A stretch of 64,000 bases of DNA from Candidatus Poribacteria bacterium (GTDB lineage Bacteria; Poribacteria; WGA-4E; WGA-3G). Location of the stretch: positions 290,645 through 354,644 of the forward strand of contig JAPPIG010000082.1 in assembly GCA_028820635.1 (NCBI GenBank), given 5' to 3'. Position 1 is the first letter of the stretch, and each line of letters begins with the position of its first letter. The position numbers and the translations under genes were made by a program. The notes beneath the pieces are model-generated. The model worked only from the letters and a program-made list of their open reading frames with translations. It searched no databases and had not been told where the DNA came from. Shown piece by piece: positions 17,980-26,902 of this stretch.

Positions 17980-19383
17980 TTACAGAGACTCTAAAAATGC
18001 AATAAGTGCATCGCGTTCAGTTTTTGACATCTCCAAAACGGTTTGTCGTGACTTTTCTGCTTCCCCACCGTGCCAGAGGATCGCTTCCATCAAATCTCGC
18101 GCCCTACCGTCATGGAGAAAGTTTGTATGCCCATTAACTGTTATCACTAAACCAATACCCCATAAAGGTGGTGTTCGCCATTCTCTACCATTAGCATGAA
18201 AATCAGGACGATTGTCCGCTAACTCAGGTCCCATGTCGTGTAACAACATATCTGTATACGGATGAATCGTTTGATTGCTGACTGATGGCACACCCGGTAA
18301 AACGCCCGTTCTTAACGTTGGAATGTGGCAGTCTGCACATTGTGCTTGTGCAAAAAGTTGCTCGCCGTGTTTGACTTGTGGGTCGTCTACATTTCGTCGG
18401 GCAGGTACTGCCAACGTTTGCACATAAAAAGTAACTACATCTAAAATCTCATCGCTTACCTCAGGGGTTGTGCTTTTTTCCGTCAGTTGTGATTGCCCAA
18501 ACGAATTTTCAAGTAAGAATAGTGAAGTGGTCAGTCCCATATCATCATGATATGCGGATGCAACTTGTTGAAGAAGGTTAGGTTGGTTCGCTTTCCATCC
18601 AAAACGACCAAGCGTGTAAGTCTTTTTAACCACGTCCCACACATAATTAGGTTTGCCAGAGATGCCATCTCCGTTAGCATCAGTCTCATCAGCATAAGTT
18701 AAGATGGTTTTTTCGGGAATTGCTTCTAATAAACCGAGTCCGAACACGACAGGTGCTACGCGAGGTGATAATTCAACATTATCGGGTAAAGATTTATAGG
18801 CATCCGTAATAGTATAATTGGGATAGCGGAGATGCACGTGCGTTCCGTCTTCGGTTGTTAACGGTTGCTCAGAATACTCAATTTTGACTGTCCCTTCTGC
18901 GGGTGTCCCGAAGATTGCGCGATTATTTAACTGGGTTCCGTAGCCCGGAACTGGTATCGGGGATTTTCCCGCTTCCTCGTTTTCTGTATTCGGGAGACTA
19001 AGTCTAAAGAGCATGGACACAAATTTCTCATCAACTCCTGGTGGCCGTCCGCGACCATCACGTGCATGACAGTTGATGCACGTGACATTGTTGTAGATAG
19101 GTCCTAAACCAGGATTCACCACTGCAGGAGCGGTGACAAAAATTGCTTCAAATTCTACATCACCGTCCAGGTGTTTTTCAAGAGCTGCTGTGGAAAGATT
19201 TGGCGCAGGAGTTGAGAACGCATGGCTTGATGCGTCAAAAACAGTTGTGTCTCCACCAGAAAGTGCACCTGTGGAATCTATAGGAGAATTGGTATTTAAA
19301 ATATCTGTCGGCTGTTCAGAGTTACACCCAATTAGGATAAATACTAACAGAGTAAGAGAAAGAACTGTGGAAAAATACTTCAT
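17980..19383 (-). CDS. Di-haem c-type protein, DUF1111 family, lipoprotein
   Basis: A 467-residue exported protein with a lipobox (LIGC, C20). Two c-type haem sites are present: CINCH at about residue 101 and CADCH at about 350; GRGRPPGVDEKF and the long DUF1111 middle region match the family often called predicted thiol oxidoreductase. These proteins are typically encoded next to imelysins and are thought to act in periplasmic iron redox chemistry. The imelysin gene is indeed the next gene upstream. No good ribosome-binding site precedes the ATG. Confidence 0.85.
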   Translation of the reverse strand: MKYFSTVLSLTLLVFILIGCNSEQPTDILNTNSPIDSTGALSGGDTTVFDASSHAFSTPAPNLSTAALEKHLDGDVEFEAIFVTAPAVVNPGLGPIYNNVTCINCHARDGRGRPPGVDEKFVSMLFRLSLPNTENEEAGKSPIPVPGYGTQLNNRAIFGTPAEGTVKIEYSEQPLTTEDGTHVHLRYPNYTITDAYKSLPDNVELSPRVAPVVFGLGLLEAIPEKTILTYADETDANGDGISGKPNYVWDVVKKTYTLGRFGWKANQPNLLQQVASAYHDDMGLTTSLFLLENSFGQSQLTEKSTTPEVSDEILDVVTFYVQTLAVPARRNVDDPQVKHGEQLFAQAQCADCHIPTLRTGVLPGVPSVSNQTIHPYTDMLLHDMGPELADNRPDFHANGREWRTPPLWGIGLVITVNGHTNFLHDGRARDLMEAILWHGGEAEKSRQTVLEMSKTERDALIAFLESL

Positions 19384-19472
19384 ATTCTATCTAAAATTGC
19401 AAACTAATTCTGACTATAGGTTTTTACAGTAAAATCTGAAACACCTATACACTTTCTTTGATTTGCAGTGTT

Positions 19473-19529
19473 TGTAGTAGCGCAATTCATTGCGCATCTT
19501 CTTGTAGGAGCGACCTCCTGGTCGCGATT
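19473..19529. repeat. Palindromic repeat core
   Basis: GTAGTAGCGCAATTCATTGCGC, itself a hairpin, is followed by CTTGTAGGAGCGACCTCCTGG and TCGCGA. The same two-part unit is at 39013-39068 (GTAGTCGCGCAATGCATTGC). It lies in the 327-base gap between the imelysin and DUF1111 genes; the rest of the gap shows no gene. Confidence 0.65.
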
Positions 19530-19709
19530 TTTTAACTGTTGGGATGCTTTATAAGACCGAATGACAATGTAAAGTTAATTGTAAAATCTACTATAAGTGG
19601 ATGCAAATTGTTACAGAAATTATACTTGAGAATTATGTAGGAACAGCCAATGACTGCTCCCAACAAAACGAAATAATCTTGCGTGCTGACAAAATACGCT
19701 TACGTAATG

Positions 19710-20816
19710 CTAATTAAACTCACTGTCCGTAACAAGTGGCAATATATCTTGCTCAAGTGTTAATTGAACCGTACTGGCAGCGTCAATCGCCGCCTGGACA
19801 GCAGGACGGTTTCCAGTAATTGAATCACGGAAAGGATCCGGAATCGCACCGATAGTGTCAATAGCGTTCTGAACTTCTGACTGGAATCGGCTATCTAAAT
19901 CAGCATCCTTACCATTCACGAATTCGTTTAACCCTTGTCCATCGGTCTTGTATTTTCCCAGGTAAACGTTCTGAATTCCACGGATATTGTCTTGGAAATC
20001 CGAGATAGAGTTAAAACTAAACTGAGATTCAACCTTAGTAGTATCTTCTTCGTTGTAAGGATCAGCTATTTTACCGTTAGCCACTTCATCAGCAATGACG
20101 ATCATACCGCCGACCACTTCTTGTACTGCAGCACTCTGTGACCGATAGACAGCATTTCCCTCCTCACCAGCTGACGCAACAGTATTGCTGAAATTTTCAC
20201 CCTCTGGTGCCCACGCTAATCGCAATTGAGACGTACTGTCCTTGAGATTCATTGTCGTAGAAACGAGGTATTGCAGTTCACGATCAGTTATATCGTCTGC
20301 CATGCGCTGATCACCATCCCGGAATAGCAGAAACTCAATGGTATGAAAACCTTTTTGTGTATCTTCTAATCCAACGACATAATCTACCGTTAAGTCATCA
20401 TTACTATCTAAAACAGATTGCAGGTTTACATGGTCAACCGGCCAACTATCTAAAGCAGGGTCAAGCCCTTGTGTATCAACGGGACCGAACAAGAATGCCT
20501 CACTCTGTTCCCAAGGTGTTCGAGTTGCTACCCACGCTTGTTGTGCTTTTTCAAGATTTGCTTGCGTGCTATCTGCTTCCAATGCCTTGACAGCAGCCAA
20601 TAAGTCACCAGCTTTGCTGTCTAATTCACTATAAGTTGCTAAAACGACATTGTTAGCAAAATTGCTTAGCATGGACCCAGCATCGTAGGTTTCCTCTGTA
20701 GGATCTGGATCATCATCGTCGTCATCTCCACATCCGATAATAAATGTGAATGCAAGTAGCAGACAACAAAACAGTGTCCAAATACTTTTTATAGCAACTT
20801 CTTTATGAAACTTCAT
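19710..20816 (-). CDS. Imelysin family (peptidase M75-like) iron-regulated lipoprotein
   Basis: A 368-residue exported protein. GGAGGATTTT fixes the ATG at 20816; the signal peptide ends in IIGC (Cys about residue 29) and is followed by an aspartate run DDDDDD. Imelysin hallmarks are present: the GxHxxE motif as GFHTIEFLLF and the upstream W-x-x-SEAFLFGPV segment. EfeO/IrpA-type imelysins serve periplasmic iron uptake; no peptidase activity is established for the family. It lies just downstream of a porin gene with Fur-like boxes. Confidence 0.87.
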   Translation of the reverse strand: MKFHKEVAIKSIWTLFCCLLLAFTFIIGCGDDDDDDPDPTEETYDAGSMLSNFANNVVLATYSELDSKAGDLLAAVKALEADSTQANLEKAQQAWVATRTPWEQSEAFLFGPVDTQGLDPALDSWPVDHVNLQSVLDSNDDLTVDYVVGLEDTQKGFHTIEFLLFRDGDQRMADDITDRELQYLVSTTMNLKDSTSQLRLAWAPEGENFSNTVASAGEEGNAVYRSQSAAVQEVVGGMIVIADEVANGKIADPYNEEDTTKVESQFSFNSISDFQDNIRGIQNVYLGKYKTDGQGLNEFVNGKDADLDSRFQSEVQNAIDTIGAIPDPFRDSITGNRPAVQAAIDAASTVQLTLEQDILPLVTDSEFN

Positions 20817-20897
20817 AAAATCCTCCATTTTATTGCGCGGTTCCTTTAGAATACCTCAGCTAAAATCCGCGCTTTTATTTGCGTAAATCGCATTTTA

Positions 20898-22112
20898 TTA
20901 ATATTGAAAACCGAGGCCGACTGCAAAGGTATTTTCCTTGTTTAAATCTTTTTGGGCTAACTTCCGTAATGAATAATGGCTCTTGAAAACCAATTTCGGG
21001 TGAACGTGGTAGTTTATACCGAAAGTCCACGCTGTTCTTTCCCACCGAGGATTATCAAAGATTAAACCTTCAACACTTGCCATCGTATCGTAAAAATCGT
21101 AACGGGCAAATACATCCAATACATGTGAGGATGCTTCTGCTTTTCTAAAAAATGACAGCACATCGTAGCCCGCTTCAATGTACCAACCAAGTGCCGAACT
21201 GCCTATCGGTGTTCGTTTCACATTGAGATTATTGGAGAGGCTGCGGTTGACTTTAGACAACCGATCAGCATTTTCCAACGCTCCCCAGAGGAACAACCCT
21301 CGCACTTTCACGGCATTCATCTCGTAAAATCCGTGAAGACTTACAATACCAACGTGCGCGTCAAAATCTACATCAGGTTTGGGTCGGTTTGCCGCGGTGT
21401 CTCCAAAATAACCAGAGATGCCGACGGTTGCGTTCTCATCAAACGCATAATCAAGTCGTCCGACAAACGCGGGGGCTTCAGCATTGACTGTCTCAAACCG
21501 TAGTTGATGTCCACGGACAATCCAGTGTCGCGAACTAAATCCCGTTGAATCTAAACCGTTAATAATTTGTGCTTGATATTTCAGTGAACCAAGCGAACCG
21601 AAAAGTTCAACACCAGTTTCGTGCCATATCGTCGGGATTATATGTGCTTCTGCTTCAGGACGGGTCGTAGTAAAGTAGTGTTGTGGACGATGCCGTTTCG
21701 CGACAAGACCGACTGGCACGATGATATGTCCAACACGGAAGTTGAGTTCGGGTTGTATTGAAAAAACAGCAGCCAGTTTTTCTACAATGACTTCACCACC
21801 TTTTTCTATTTCCATCTCGAATTCACCGAACTCTTCAAATTTATCAAATTCCATCGTGCTACCGGTGCCACCGTGTTCAAATTCTATTTCCGCTTCAAGT
21901 CCAATAGTATCGTTGATGTGGTATTTCGGAGCGACAACAAAACGTTCTACATCAATTGCTGCCCGTCTATTTGGGTCAATTTCCCAATCAAAGTTTGCGT
22001 AGTTGATTATACCGTATCCAGAAACCGAAAATGGGTTGGTATCAGCAACAGCACTAATACTAAAGAAAATAAACATTCCCAGAATTGTTGGAAAAATCAA
22101 AAATTTCTTCAT
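20898..22112 (-). CDS. Outer-membrane porin-like beta-barrel protein
   Basis: A 404-residue protein with a classic Sec signal (residues 1-23, ending AVADT) and a mature region of alternating amphipathic strands. It closes with FAVGLGFQY, the aromatic-terminated last strand used by the barrel-assembly machinery. The layout resembles phosphate-selective porin O/P-type barrels. Its gene is first in the row porin - imelysin - DUF1111 - haem monooxygenase, and Fur-box-like palindromes stand 16 to 330 bases upstream of its start, so it likely passes iron chelates or siderophores (inference). Confidence 0.75.
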   Translation of the reverse strand: MKKFLIFPTILGMFIFFSISAVADTNPFSVSGYGIINYANFDWEIDPNRRAAIDVERFVVAPKYHINDTIGLEAEIEFEHGGTGSTMEFDKFEEFGEFEMEIEKGGEVIVEKLAAVFSIQPELNFRVGHIIVPVGLVAKRHRPQHYFTTTRPEAEAHIIPTIWHETGVELFGSLGSLKYQAQIINGLDSTGFSSRHWIVRGHQLRFETVNAEAPAFVGRLDYAFDENATVGISGYFGDTAANRPKPDVDFDAHVGIVSLHGFYEMNAVKVRGLFLWGALENADRLSKVNRSLSNNLNVKRTPIGSSALGWYIEAGYDVLSFFRKAEASSHVLDVFARYDFYDTMASVEGLIFDNPRWERTAWTFGINYHVHPKLVFKSHYSLRKLAQKDLNKENTFAVGLGFQY

Positions 22113-22127
22113 AAATTTAAAATGTAT

Positions 22128-22160
22128 CTAATATGATATTGAGTCTCAATATCATATTAG
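22128..22160. promoter_or_regulatory. Fur-box-like palindrome 1
   Basis: Two perfect 16-base arms around one central base: CTAATATGATATTGAG, T, CTCAATATCATATTAG. The inner 21 bases TGATATTGAG-T-CTCAATATCA match the Fur consensus GATAATGATAATCATTATC closely. It is 16 bases before the porin start codon. Confidence 0.6.
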
Positions 22161-22210
22161 AGTGTTGGTTAAATCAGGTTTCGGATAATTTGAGACCAAT
22201 GTTAGAAATT

Positions 22211-22229
22211 GATAACGAATCTCATTATC
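22211..22229. promoter_or_regulatory. Fur-box-like site 2
   Basis: GATAACGAATCTCATTATC agrees with the 19-base Fur consensus at most positions, including both GATAA and TTATC ends. Confidence 0.6.
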
Positions 22230-22397
22230 CTATATTATACTAATGTAAAAACCGCGGCAATTTATTTATTATCACAAGATTTCCGTTAATTATACTTGGT
22301 ATTTTCAGAAATGTCAAGAAAATCTATAAAAAATGTCAAATTTTCTTGTAGACTATTCCATCGGAAAGTTATTCTTAATTTTACAAACGATTATATT

Positions 22398-22439
22398 GAT
22401 AATGATATTCATTTTTACTGATATTAAGTCTCATTATCA
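22398..22439. promoter_or_regulatory. Tandem Fur-box-like sites 3 and 4
   Basis: Two adjoining 21-base sites: TGATAATGATATTCATTTTTA and then TGATATTAAGTCTCATTATCA. The surrounding 530-base region between the porin and the small basic gene is AT-rich and otherwise featureless. Four such sites in one intergenic region argue for iron-responsive control of the porin operon. Confidence 0.55.
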
Positions 22440-22645
22440 TAAATAAACATGTTAATAACAATAGTCTAACAGTATGGAATTTGTGTAAAATAATCGTATA
22501 ATTCTCAATTACCGCCAATTGTATCCACTATTTTCAGCAATGTCAAGTAAAAAATTGAGAAAATTGGATAATTCTCTTAAAGTTAGCGTATTTTTAGGAC
22601 AATATAGGCGGGCATGATGCACCCGCCAACCCAAAAATACCACAA

Positions 22646-22759
22646 TTAGCGATTCTGTAAGAGTTCTTTCAATGCTGCTTTCTTCTTTTTCAAACGACGT
22701 AACTGGCGTTGGCGAATCTGGGTTCGCCGTCTGGCTTGTCCACTTTTACTCCGTGCCAT
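22646..22759 (-). CDS. 37-residue highly basic protein
   Basis: A very short gene with a strong start: AAGGAGGT lies seven bases before the ATG. The product, which opens MARSKSGQARRRTQIRQRQ and continues LRRLKKKKAALKELLQNR, has 17 Arg/Lys in 37 residues and is probably one helix with RNA-binding character. Its start overlaps the last 14 bases of the upstream gene, so the two are coupled. It does not match a ribosomal protein I know, although size and charge recall the tiny ribosome-associated proteins. The upstream partner also begins with a Lys/Arg-rich segment. Confidence 0.65.
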   Translation of the reverse strand: MARSKSGQARRRTQIRQRQLRRLKKKKAALKELLQNR

Positions 22760-23870
22760 CAGTCTTACCTCCTTCTTCATAAGTTTTGGCGAGATACATT
22801 AAAGCCGATTGACAATGTGACTCAAGTGCTTCCATGGCTACTGTTAATTCTGCCTCAGAGTGTGCATGAAGTTGCAATCTATTTTCGGTTACCGTAATAA
22901 AAAACTCCTGGTCCTCATTGAAATAGTCAAGTTGTGTCGCTGTCTCTTTTTCCAGAGTAGGCCCCTCCCATTTTTTCAATACTTCTTTTATTGCTAAACC
23001 GTCAAAATTTTTATAGAGTGCTTTTGCTGGCAGCGAATCGGGCGAAGGTGCAGGTTCTGACACTGCTGGTTCTGGCGCAATTGGAACAGGCAATGTGTCT
23101 GATATATCAATTGGCTGTGATTCAACATTTCCAATAGTAGACTCATTCGCAATAACTTCTGAGAATATATGTGGTAGTGTTTCCTCTTGTCGGGATTCTG
23201 AATCTTCGTTTTCAAGGACTTCTGAAAGAACGCTTCTTACAATGGGATGTTCTTCATCCGGAGAAGGTGGTTGTTCAACAAGTAGACATAGCGTTTGCAT
23301 CACAATACCATGAATTAACGGATGTTCTACGAAAATTTCAGGTGGGGCTACTTCAAATAGGGATTGCGTAACAAATGCGACCTCAGCAAGATCACGCTTT
23401 CCTATTCGTAGGAGACGGTTTTCGCACGCAGTTAGGGCAGAAGATAAAGTTTGTCTAAATTCAGGTGTTATCAAACGGGGGAGAATTTCTGTGCGGAATT
23501 CTTCACAGACCTCATCTGAATCTTGCACTTTATTATTTTTGAGAAGTTGTGTACGCTCATTTACTTCTAAGGTATCAAGTTCAGCATTAACTGGGAACTC
23601 ATGTTTTATTGAAACTTTATTGTCTCTGAGAAACATCACGACCTCATCATACATCAAGTCAAGATCGAAGTGTAGTCTTTCAATCTCTGGCTCTTCAAGC
23701 AAATCACGGCTTTTTATGAGGTATGTGAATAGACGTTCCTCGTCCATCTTCTCATAAGGAAGTCTTCGCTGCTTCTCAACTGCTAATTGTTTATTTTTGG
23801 ATTTTCGGTCACGATTTCGTTTTTCTCGCTTTCGAGCAACATTCGCTGACCGACTCTTTTTCTTTGCCAT
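22746..23870 (-). CDS. Hypothetical protein with basic N-terminal tail
   Basis: A 374-residue cytoplasmic protein of no recognised family. Residues 1-36 are strongly basic (MAKKKSRSANVARKREKRNR), a nucleic-acid-binding type tail. Residues 40-220 are helical and acidic, and a Pro/Ser/Glu-rich linker (about 255-285, PVPIAPEPAVSEPAPSPDSLP) separates them from a C-terminal domain of about 85 residues. The latter has a beta-strand-like EFFITVTENRLQLHAHSEAELTVAMEAL. No strong ribosome-binding site is seen. It overlaps the 37-residue basic gene downstream. Confidence 0.65.
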   Translation of the reverse strand: MAKKKSRSANVARKREKRNRDRKSKNKQLAVEKQRRLPYEKMDEERLFTYLIKSRDLLEEPEIERLHFDLDLMYDEVVMFLRDNKVSIKHEFPVNAELDTLEVNERTQLLKNNKVQDSDEVCEEFRTEILPRLITPEFRQTLSSALTACENRLLRIGKRDLAEVAFVTQSLFEVAPPEIFVEHPLIHGIVMQTLCLLVEQPPSPDEEHPIVRSVLSEVLENEDSESRQEETLPHIFSEVIANESTIGNVESQPIDISDTLPVPIAPEPAVSEPAPSPDSLPAKALYKNFDGLAIKEVLKKWEGPTLEKETATQLDYFNEDQEFFITVTENRLQLHAHSEAELTVAMEALESHCQSALMYLAKTYEEGGKTDGTE

Positions 23871-24030
23871 GGTAATGCCATCTATATAAAATGTAGTCTG
23901 ATCCGAATTTTGTATCTATTAAGTATACACGAACACTACTTCACTGTCAACATTTATTTCTGTTTGTTGTTGAAATGACGAAAACCAAATAGACTACTTA
24001 ATATCTGCAACTTTATGCACTCCACAATCA

Positions 24031-24059
24031 TTGCCGAATCTCCGACTTTGTGTTATAAT
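24031..24059 (+). promoter_or_regulatory. Promoter of the EF-Tu-like gene
   Basis: TTGCCG at 24031-24036, a 17-base spacer, then a perfect TATAAT at 24054-24059. The start codon of the EF-Tu-like gene is 45 bases further on. Confidence 0.65.
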
Positions 24060-24103
24060 AAAATCGAGATTACAGAAAAAATTATAATCATGAGGAGAAA
24101 GGG

Positions 24104-25264
24104 ATGGCAGATAAAAGAAAAATCGGACATATCGGGTTACCTATTTGTACTCTTGGTGCAACCGGACACGGGAAAACGACATTGACTGCGGCGATAGCAA
24201 AGGTCGTAGCAAGAATCGGGTCAATCCGTTCAAACGTTGGTAATCAATTTGAACAGCAAATGCCTTTTCACCATCCTATCCGAGAAGGTGTTGGCATTAC
24301 CTATCGCGCAATTGATTATGAAACCAGCGGCAAATTCTATTCACAGATCGACTGTGAAACACATCTGGACATTGTCAAATTGTTGGTCGCCCGGTTATTT
24401 GCTATCCAAGGGGCAATATGGGTGGTGGATGCTGTTGATGGTGTTACGCAAGAGTCTGAGGAACATCTTCGCATAGCGAACCGAATAAACTTACCTACGG
24501 TGATTTCCTTTCTCAATACACGTAATATGGAAAAAGACGATGAACTGGTAGATATTTGTCGACAAGAGATGCGTGAATTACGCTCCGAATATGGATGGGA
24601 AGAACAGACAAACCCAATAATTGTTGGCGATGGAAATAAAGCTTTAAGTTACAAAGGGGATCGGACTGGTTCTGATCACTGGAAACCGATTGTTGATCTT
24701 ATATTTGCGATGAATCGATGTATGCCAGCACCTATCAATCCTGAAAGTCTACCGCCTATTATGCCGATCTATGAGATCGTTGAAGAACTGAAGGAACGTG
24801 TAACGGTGCGTGGTGAAATTGTGCAAGGACATCTCGCTGTTGGACAAGCGGTGGATATTGTCGGCAAAGGTGATCGGATAAAGACAAAGTGCCTTAGTAT
24901 AAAAGAGAATGAAGTCAGTGTAGAGTCTGAACCGAATTGGTTGTCTGTCGGTCAGGTGCTGTGTCCACCTAAGACCCTAAAGGCGCATTCTGAATTTACT
25001 GCTCTCATTTATCTGCTCACACAAGAAGAGAGTGGCACACATATTCCACTTATCGAAAACGATAAACCCGAAGTCCGTCTGTGGGGTGTTGATATACCTG
25101 CCCGTTTGCAACTTCCACCAGAATTATCAATTGTTACACCCGGTGCGAATGCCCATGTTTCCTTTACCCTTGAATTGCCACTCGCAATGGAAGCAGGCAC
25201 AACATTTGAGGTCAAGAAAATGGGATCACGGATAGGACTCGGTGTTGTGACTTCGGTCATGTAA
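24104..25264 (+). CDS. Divergent EF-Tu paralogue with degenerate GTPase motifs
   Basis: A 386-residue protein aligned with EF-Tu over its whole length (GHGKTTLTAAIAKV, then FLNTRNMEKDDELVDICRQEMRELRSEYGW, IYLLTQEESGTHIPL, RIGLGVVTSVM). The P-loop GATGHGKT (18-25) and the switch I Thr (EGVGIT) survive. The G3 motif DCPGH is changed to DCETH (83-87) and the guanine-specificity motif NKCD to NTRN (138-141). Domain 2 has lost the usual GRGTVVTGR strand. It cannot be the housekeeping EF-Tu. It may have changed nucleotide specificity or serve regulation or stress (inference). It is monocistronic with its own promoter and a good AGGAG site. Confidence 0.85.
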   Translation: MADKRKIGHIGLPICTLGATGHGKTTLTAAIAKVVARIGSIRSNVGNQFEQQMPFHHPIREGVGITYRAIDYETSGKFYSQIDCETHLDIVKLLVARLFAIQGAIWVVDAVDGVTQESEEHLRIANRINLPTVISFLNTRNMEKDDELVDICRQEMRELRSEYGWEEQTNPIIVGDGNKALSYKGDRTGSDHWKPIVDLIFAMNRCMPAPINPESLPPIMPIYEIVEELKERVTVRGEIVQGHLAVGQAVDIVGKGDRIKTKCLSIKENEVSVESEPNWLSVGQVLCPPKTLKAHSEFTALIYLLTQEESGTHIPLIENDKPEVRLWGVDIPARLQLPPELSIVTPGANAHVSFTLELPLAMEAGTTFEVKKMGSRIGLGVVTSVM

Positions 25265-25280
25265 TTCGCCTTTAAGCTTT

Positions 25281-25988
25281 CTACCGTGCAGTGGCAATTG
25301 CATCACATAGTGCAAGGTCACCGGTATACAAAGCCCGTCCAATAATCGCACCACTTGCACCAATCTTTTTCAATGCTTCCACATCAGTAAGCGACGTAAC
25401 ACCGCCTGAAGCGATGATGTCTGCAGACACGGCATTGACGATATCTGAAGTTGCTTCAGTATTTGGTCCTTTAAGCATACCATCACTTTTGATGTCGGTG
25501 TAAATAAGCGTCTGGACTCCAGCCATCTCTACCGCAAATTCAACCGCAGATTTCTGAGATACTTCTAACCACCCATGTGTAGCAACCATCCCGTCTTTCG
25601 CGTCAATACCTACGGCAATGCGTTCCCCATGTTTTTCGCAAGCCTGCTTCACCAAGCTCGGTTGTTTAAGTGCTGCGGTGCCTAAAATTGCGCGGTGCAC
25701 ACCTAACGCTAAAACGGCTTCTAACTGCTCCATATTTCTTATGCCGCCGCCAAGTTGCACAGGAATGTCAAGCACATCAACAATCTCTTGAACAATGTGT
25801 AGATTTGCCGATTCACCCTGAAACGCGCCATCTAAATCAACAAGATGTAGGTATTCTGCTCCTTCTGCTTGCCACCGCTTTGCCATATCCACAGGTGAAT
25901 CTGAGAAAACAGTCTCCTGTTCCGCGATTCCCTGCACCAAATTTACACACTTACCATCACGTAGGTCTATTGCTGGTAAAATTTGCAC
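25281..25988 (-). CDS. hisA: Phosphoribosylformimino-AICAR ribotide isomerase
   Basis: A 235-residue HisA, the histidine biosynthesis enzyme that converts ProFAR to PRFAR by an Amadori rearrangement. The barrel opening QILPAIDLRDGKCVNLVQG with the catalytic Asp, VQLGGGIRN, and IYTDIKSDGMLKGPN with the second Asp are all present, and ASGGVTSLTD binds phosphate. The GTG at 25988, preceded by GGAAGGAA, gives the normal N-terminus; an upstream ATG would add 30 unrelated residues inside the permease gene. It stands 14 bases downstream of a sugar permease gene, away from any other his gene. Confidence 0.92.
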   Translation of the reverse strand: MQILPAIDLRDGKCVNLVQGIAEQETVFSDSPVDMAKRWQAEGAEYLHLVDLDGAFQGESANLHIVQEIVDVLDIPVQLGGGIRNMEQLEAVLALGVHRAILGTAALKQPSLVKQACEKHGERIAVGIDAKDGMVATHGWLEVSQKSAVEFAVEMAGVQTLIYTDIKSDGMLKGPNTEATSDIVNAVSADIIASGGVTSLTDVEALKKIGASGAIIGRALYTGDLALCDAIATAR

Positions 25989-26002
25989 TGTTGTTCCTTC
26001 CG

Positions 26003-26902
26003 TTATTCCTCTCGAAAAATACCAAGTAATTTCAATTGCACTATTGAGATTATAGCAATTATGATAAAAAGCACCCATCCGATTGTGGCTGCATAGCCGA
26101 GACGCATAAACTGAAATCCGTTCTTATAGAGATACATCACGATTGTAGAACCGGCATCAGCAGGTTCACCACCATTCGTTAAGATATAGGGCAGGTCAAA
26201 GAGTTGGAACGAACCAATCATAGATACGACAACCACAAAGGCGATAACGGGTCGTAAAGAGGGTAGCGTGATATGTACAAACGACTGCCACCAATTCGCA
26301 CCGTCAACTGCTGCGGCTTCATATAGTTCCTGCCGAATTCCTTGTAATCCCGCTAAAAAATAGATCATGTTAAATCCTGCCCATTGCCAAACACCTGTCA
26401 GAATTACTGCTGGCATTACATATTTACCCTCACTTAGCCAGCCTATTTCCTTACCAAAAAGTATAAATTCATTGTTGATTAACCCTGCCCGTTGGTCAAA
26501 GATAAGATTAAAGATGATTGCAACAAATACACCAGCAACCAAAACAGGTGCGAAAAATGCAAGGCGTAGGAAGTTCTTCCCCTTCACAAACTTTGAGTTG
26601 AGTAGAATAGCAAGTAGTAATGCTATCGGTAATTGGAGTATCAGCGTGCCAAGTGCGAAATATGTTGTATTCCATAGTGATTTCCAGAAAATTGGATCGC
26701 GAAACAGGTCTATAAAGTTACTGATACCGACAAAGATTCGACTCTGAAACCCGCGCATCTCATAAAAACTCATCACAAGCGATGAGATCAGAGGATACCC
26801 CATAAAGACGATAAAAAGGATATAAAACGGCGCAATAAAAAGATATGGGGCAATTTTCTGCTGCTGATTCCAAAAGCTAAATCTATTCCGTTTTGAATTC
26901 AT
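26003..26902 (-). CDS. Sugar ABC transporter permease (MalF/UgpA type)
   Basis: A 299-residue inner-membrane permease with six hydrophobic helices and the conserved cytoplasmic EAA loop, YEAAAVDGANWWQSFVHITLPSLRP, which docks on the ATPase. The family imports oligosaccharides or glycerol-3-phosphate-like solutes. The gene overlaps the end of the binding-protein gene by 20 bases. A second permease (MalG type) and an ATPase are missing; hisA follows instead, so the transporter must be completed from elsewhere. Confidence 0.88.
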   Translation of the reverse strand: MNSKRNRFSFWNQQQKIAPYLFIAPFYILFIVFMGYPLISSLVMSFYEMRGFQSRIFVGISNFIDLFRDPIFWKSLWNTTYFALGTLILQLPIALLLAILLNSKFVKGKNFLRLAFFAPVLVAGVFVAIIFNLIFDQRAGLINNEFILFGKEIGWLSEGKYVMPAVILTGVWQWAGFNMIYFLAGLQGIRQELYEAAAVDGANWWQSFVHITLPSLRPVIAFVVVVSMIGSFQLFDLPYILTNGGEPADAGSTIVMYLYKNGFQFMRLGYAATIGWVLFIIIAIISIVQLKLLGIFREE

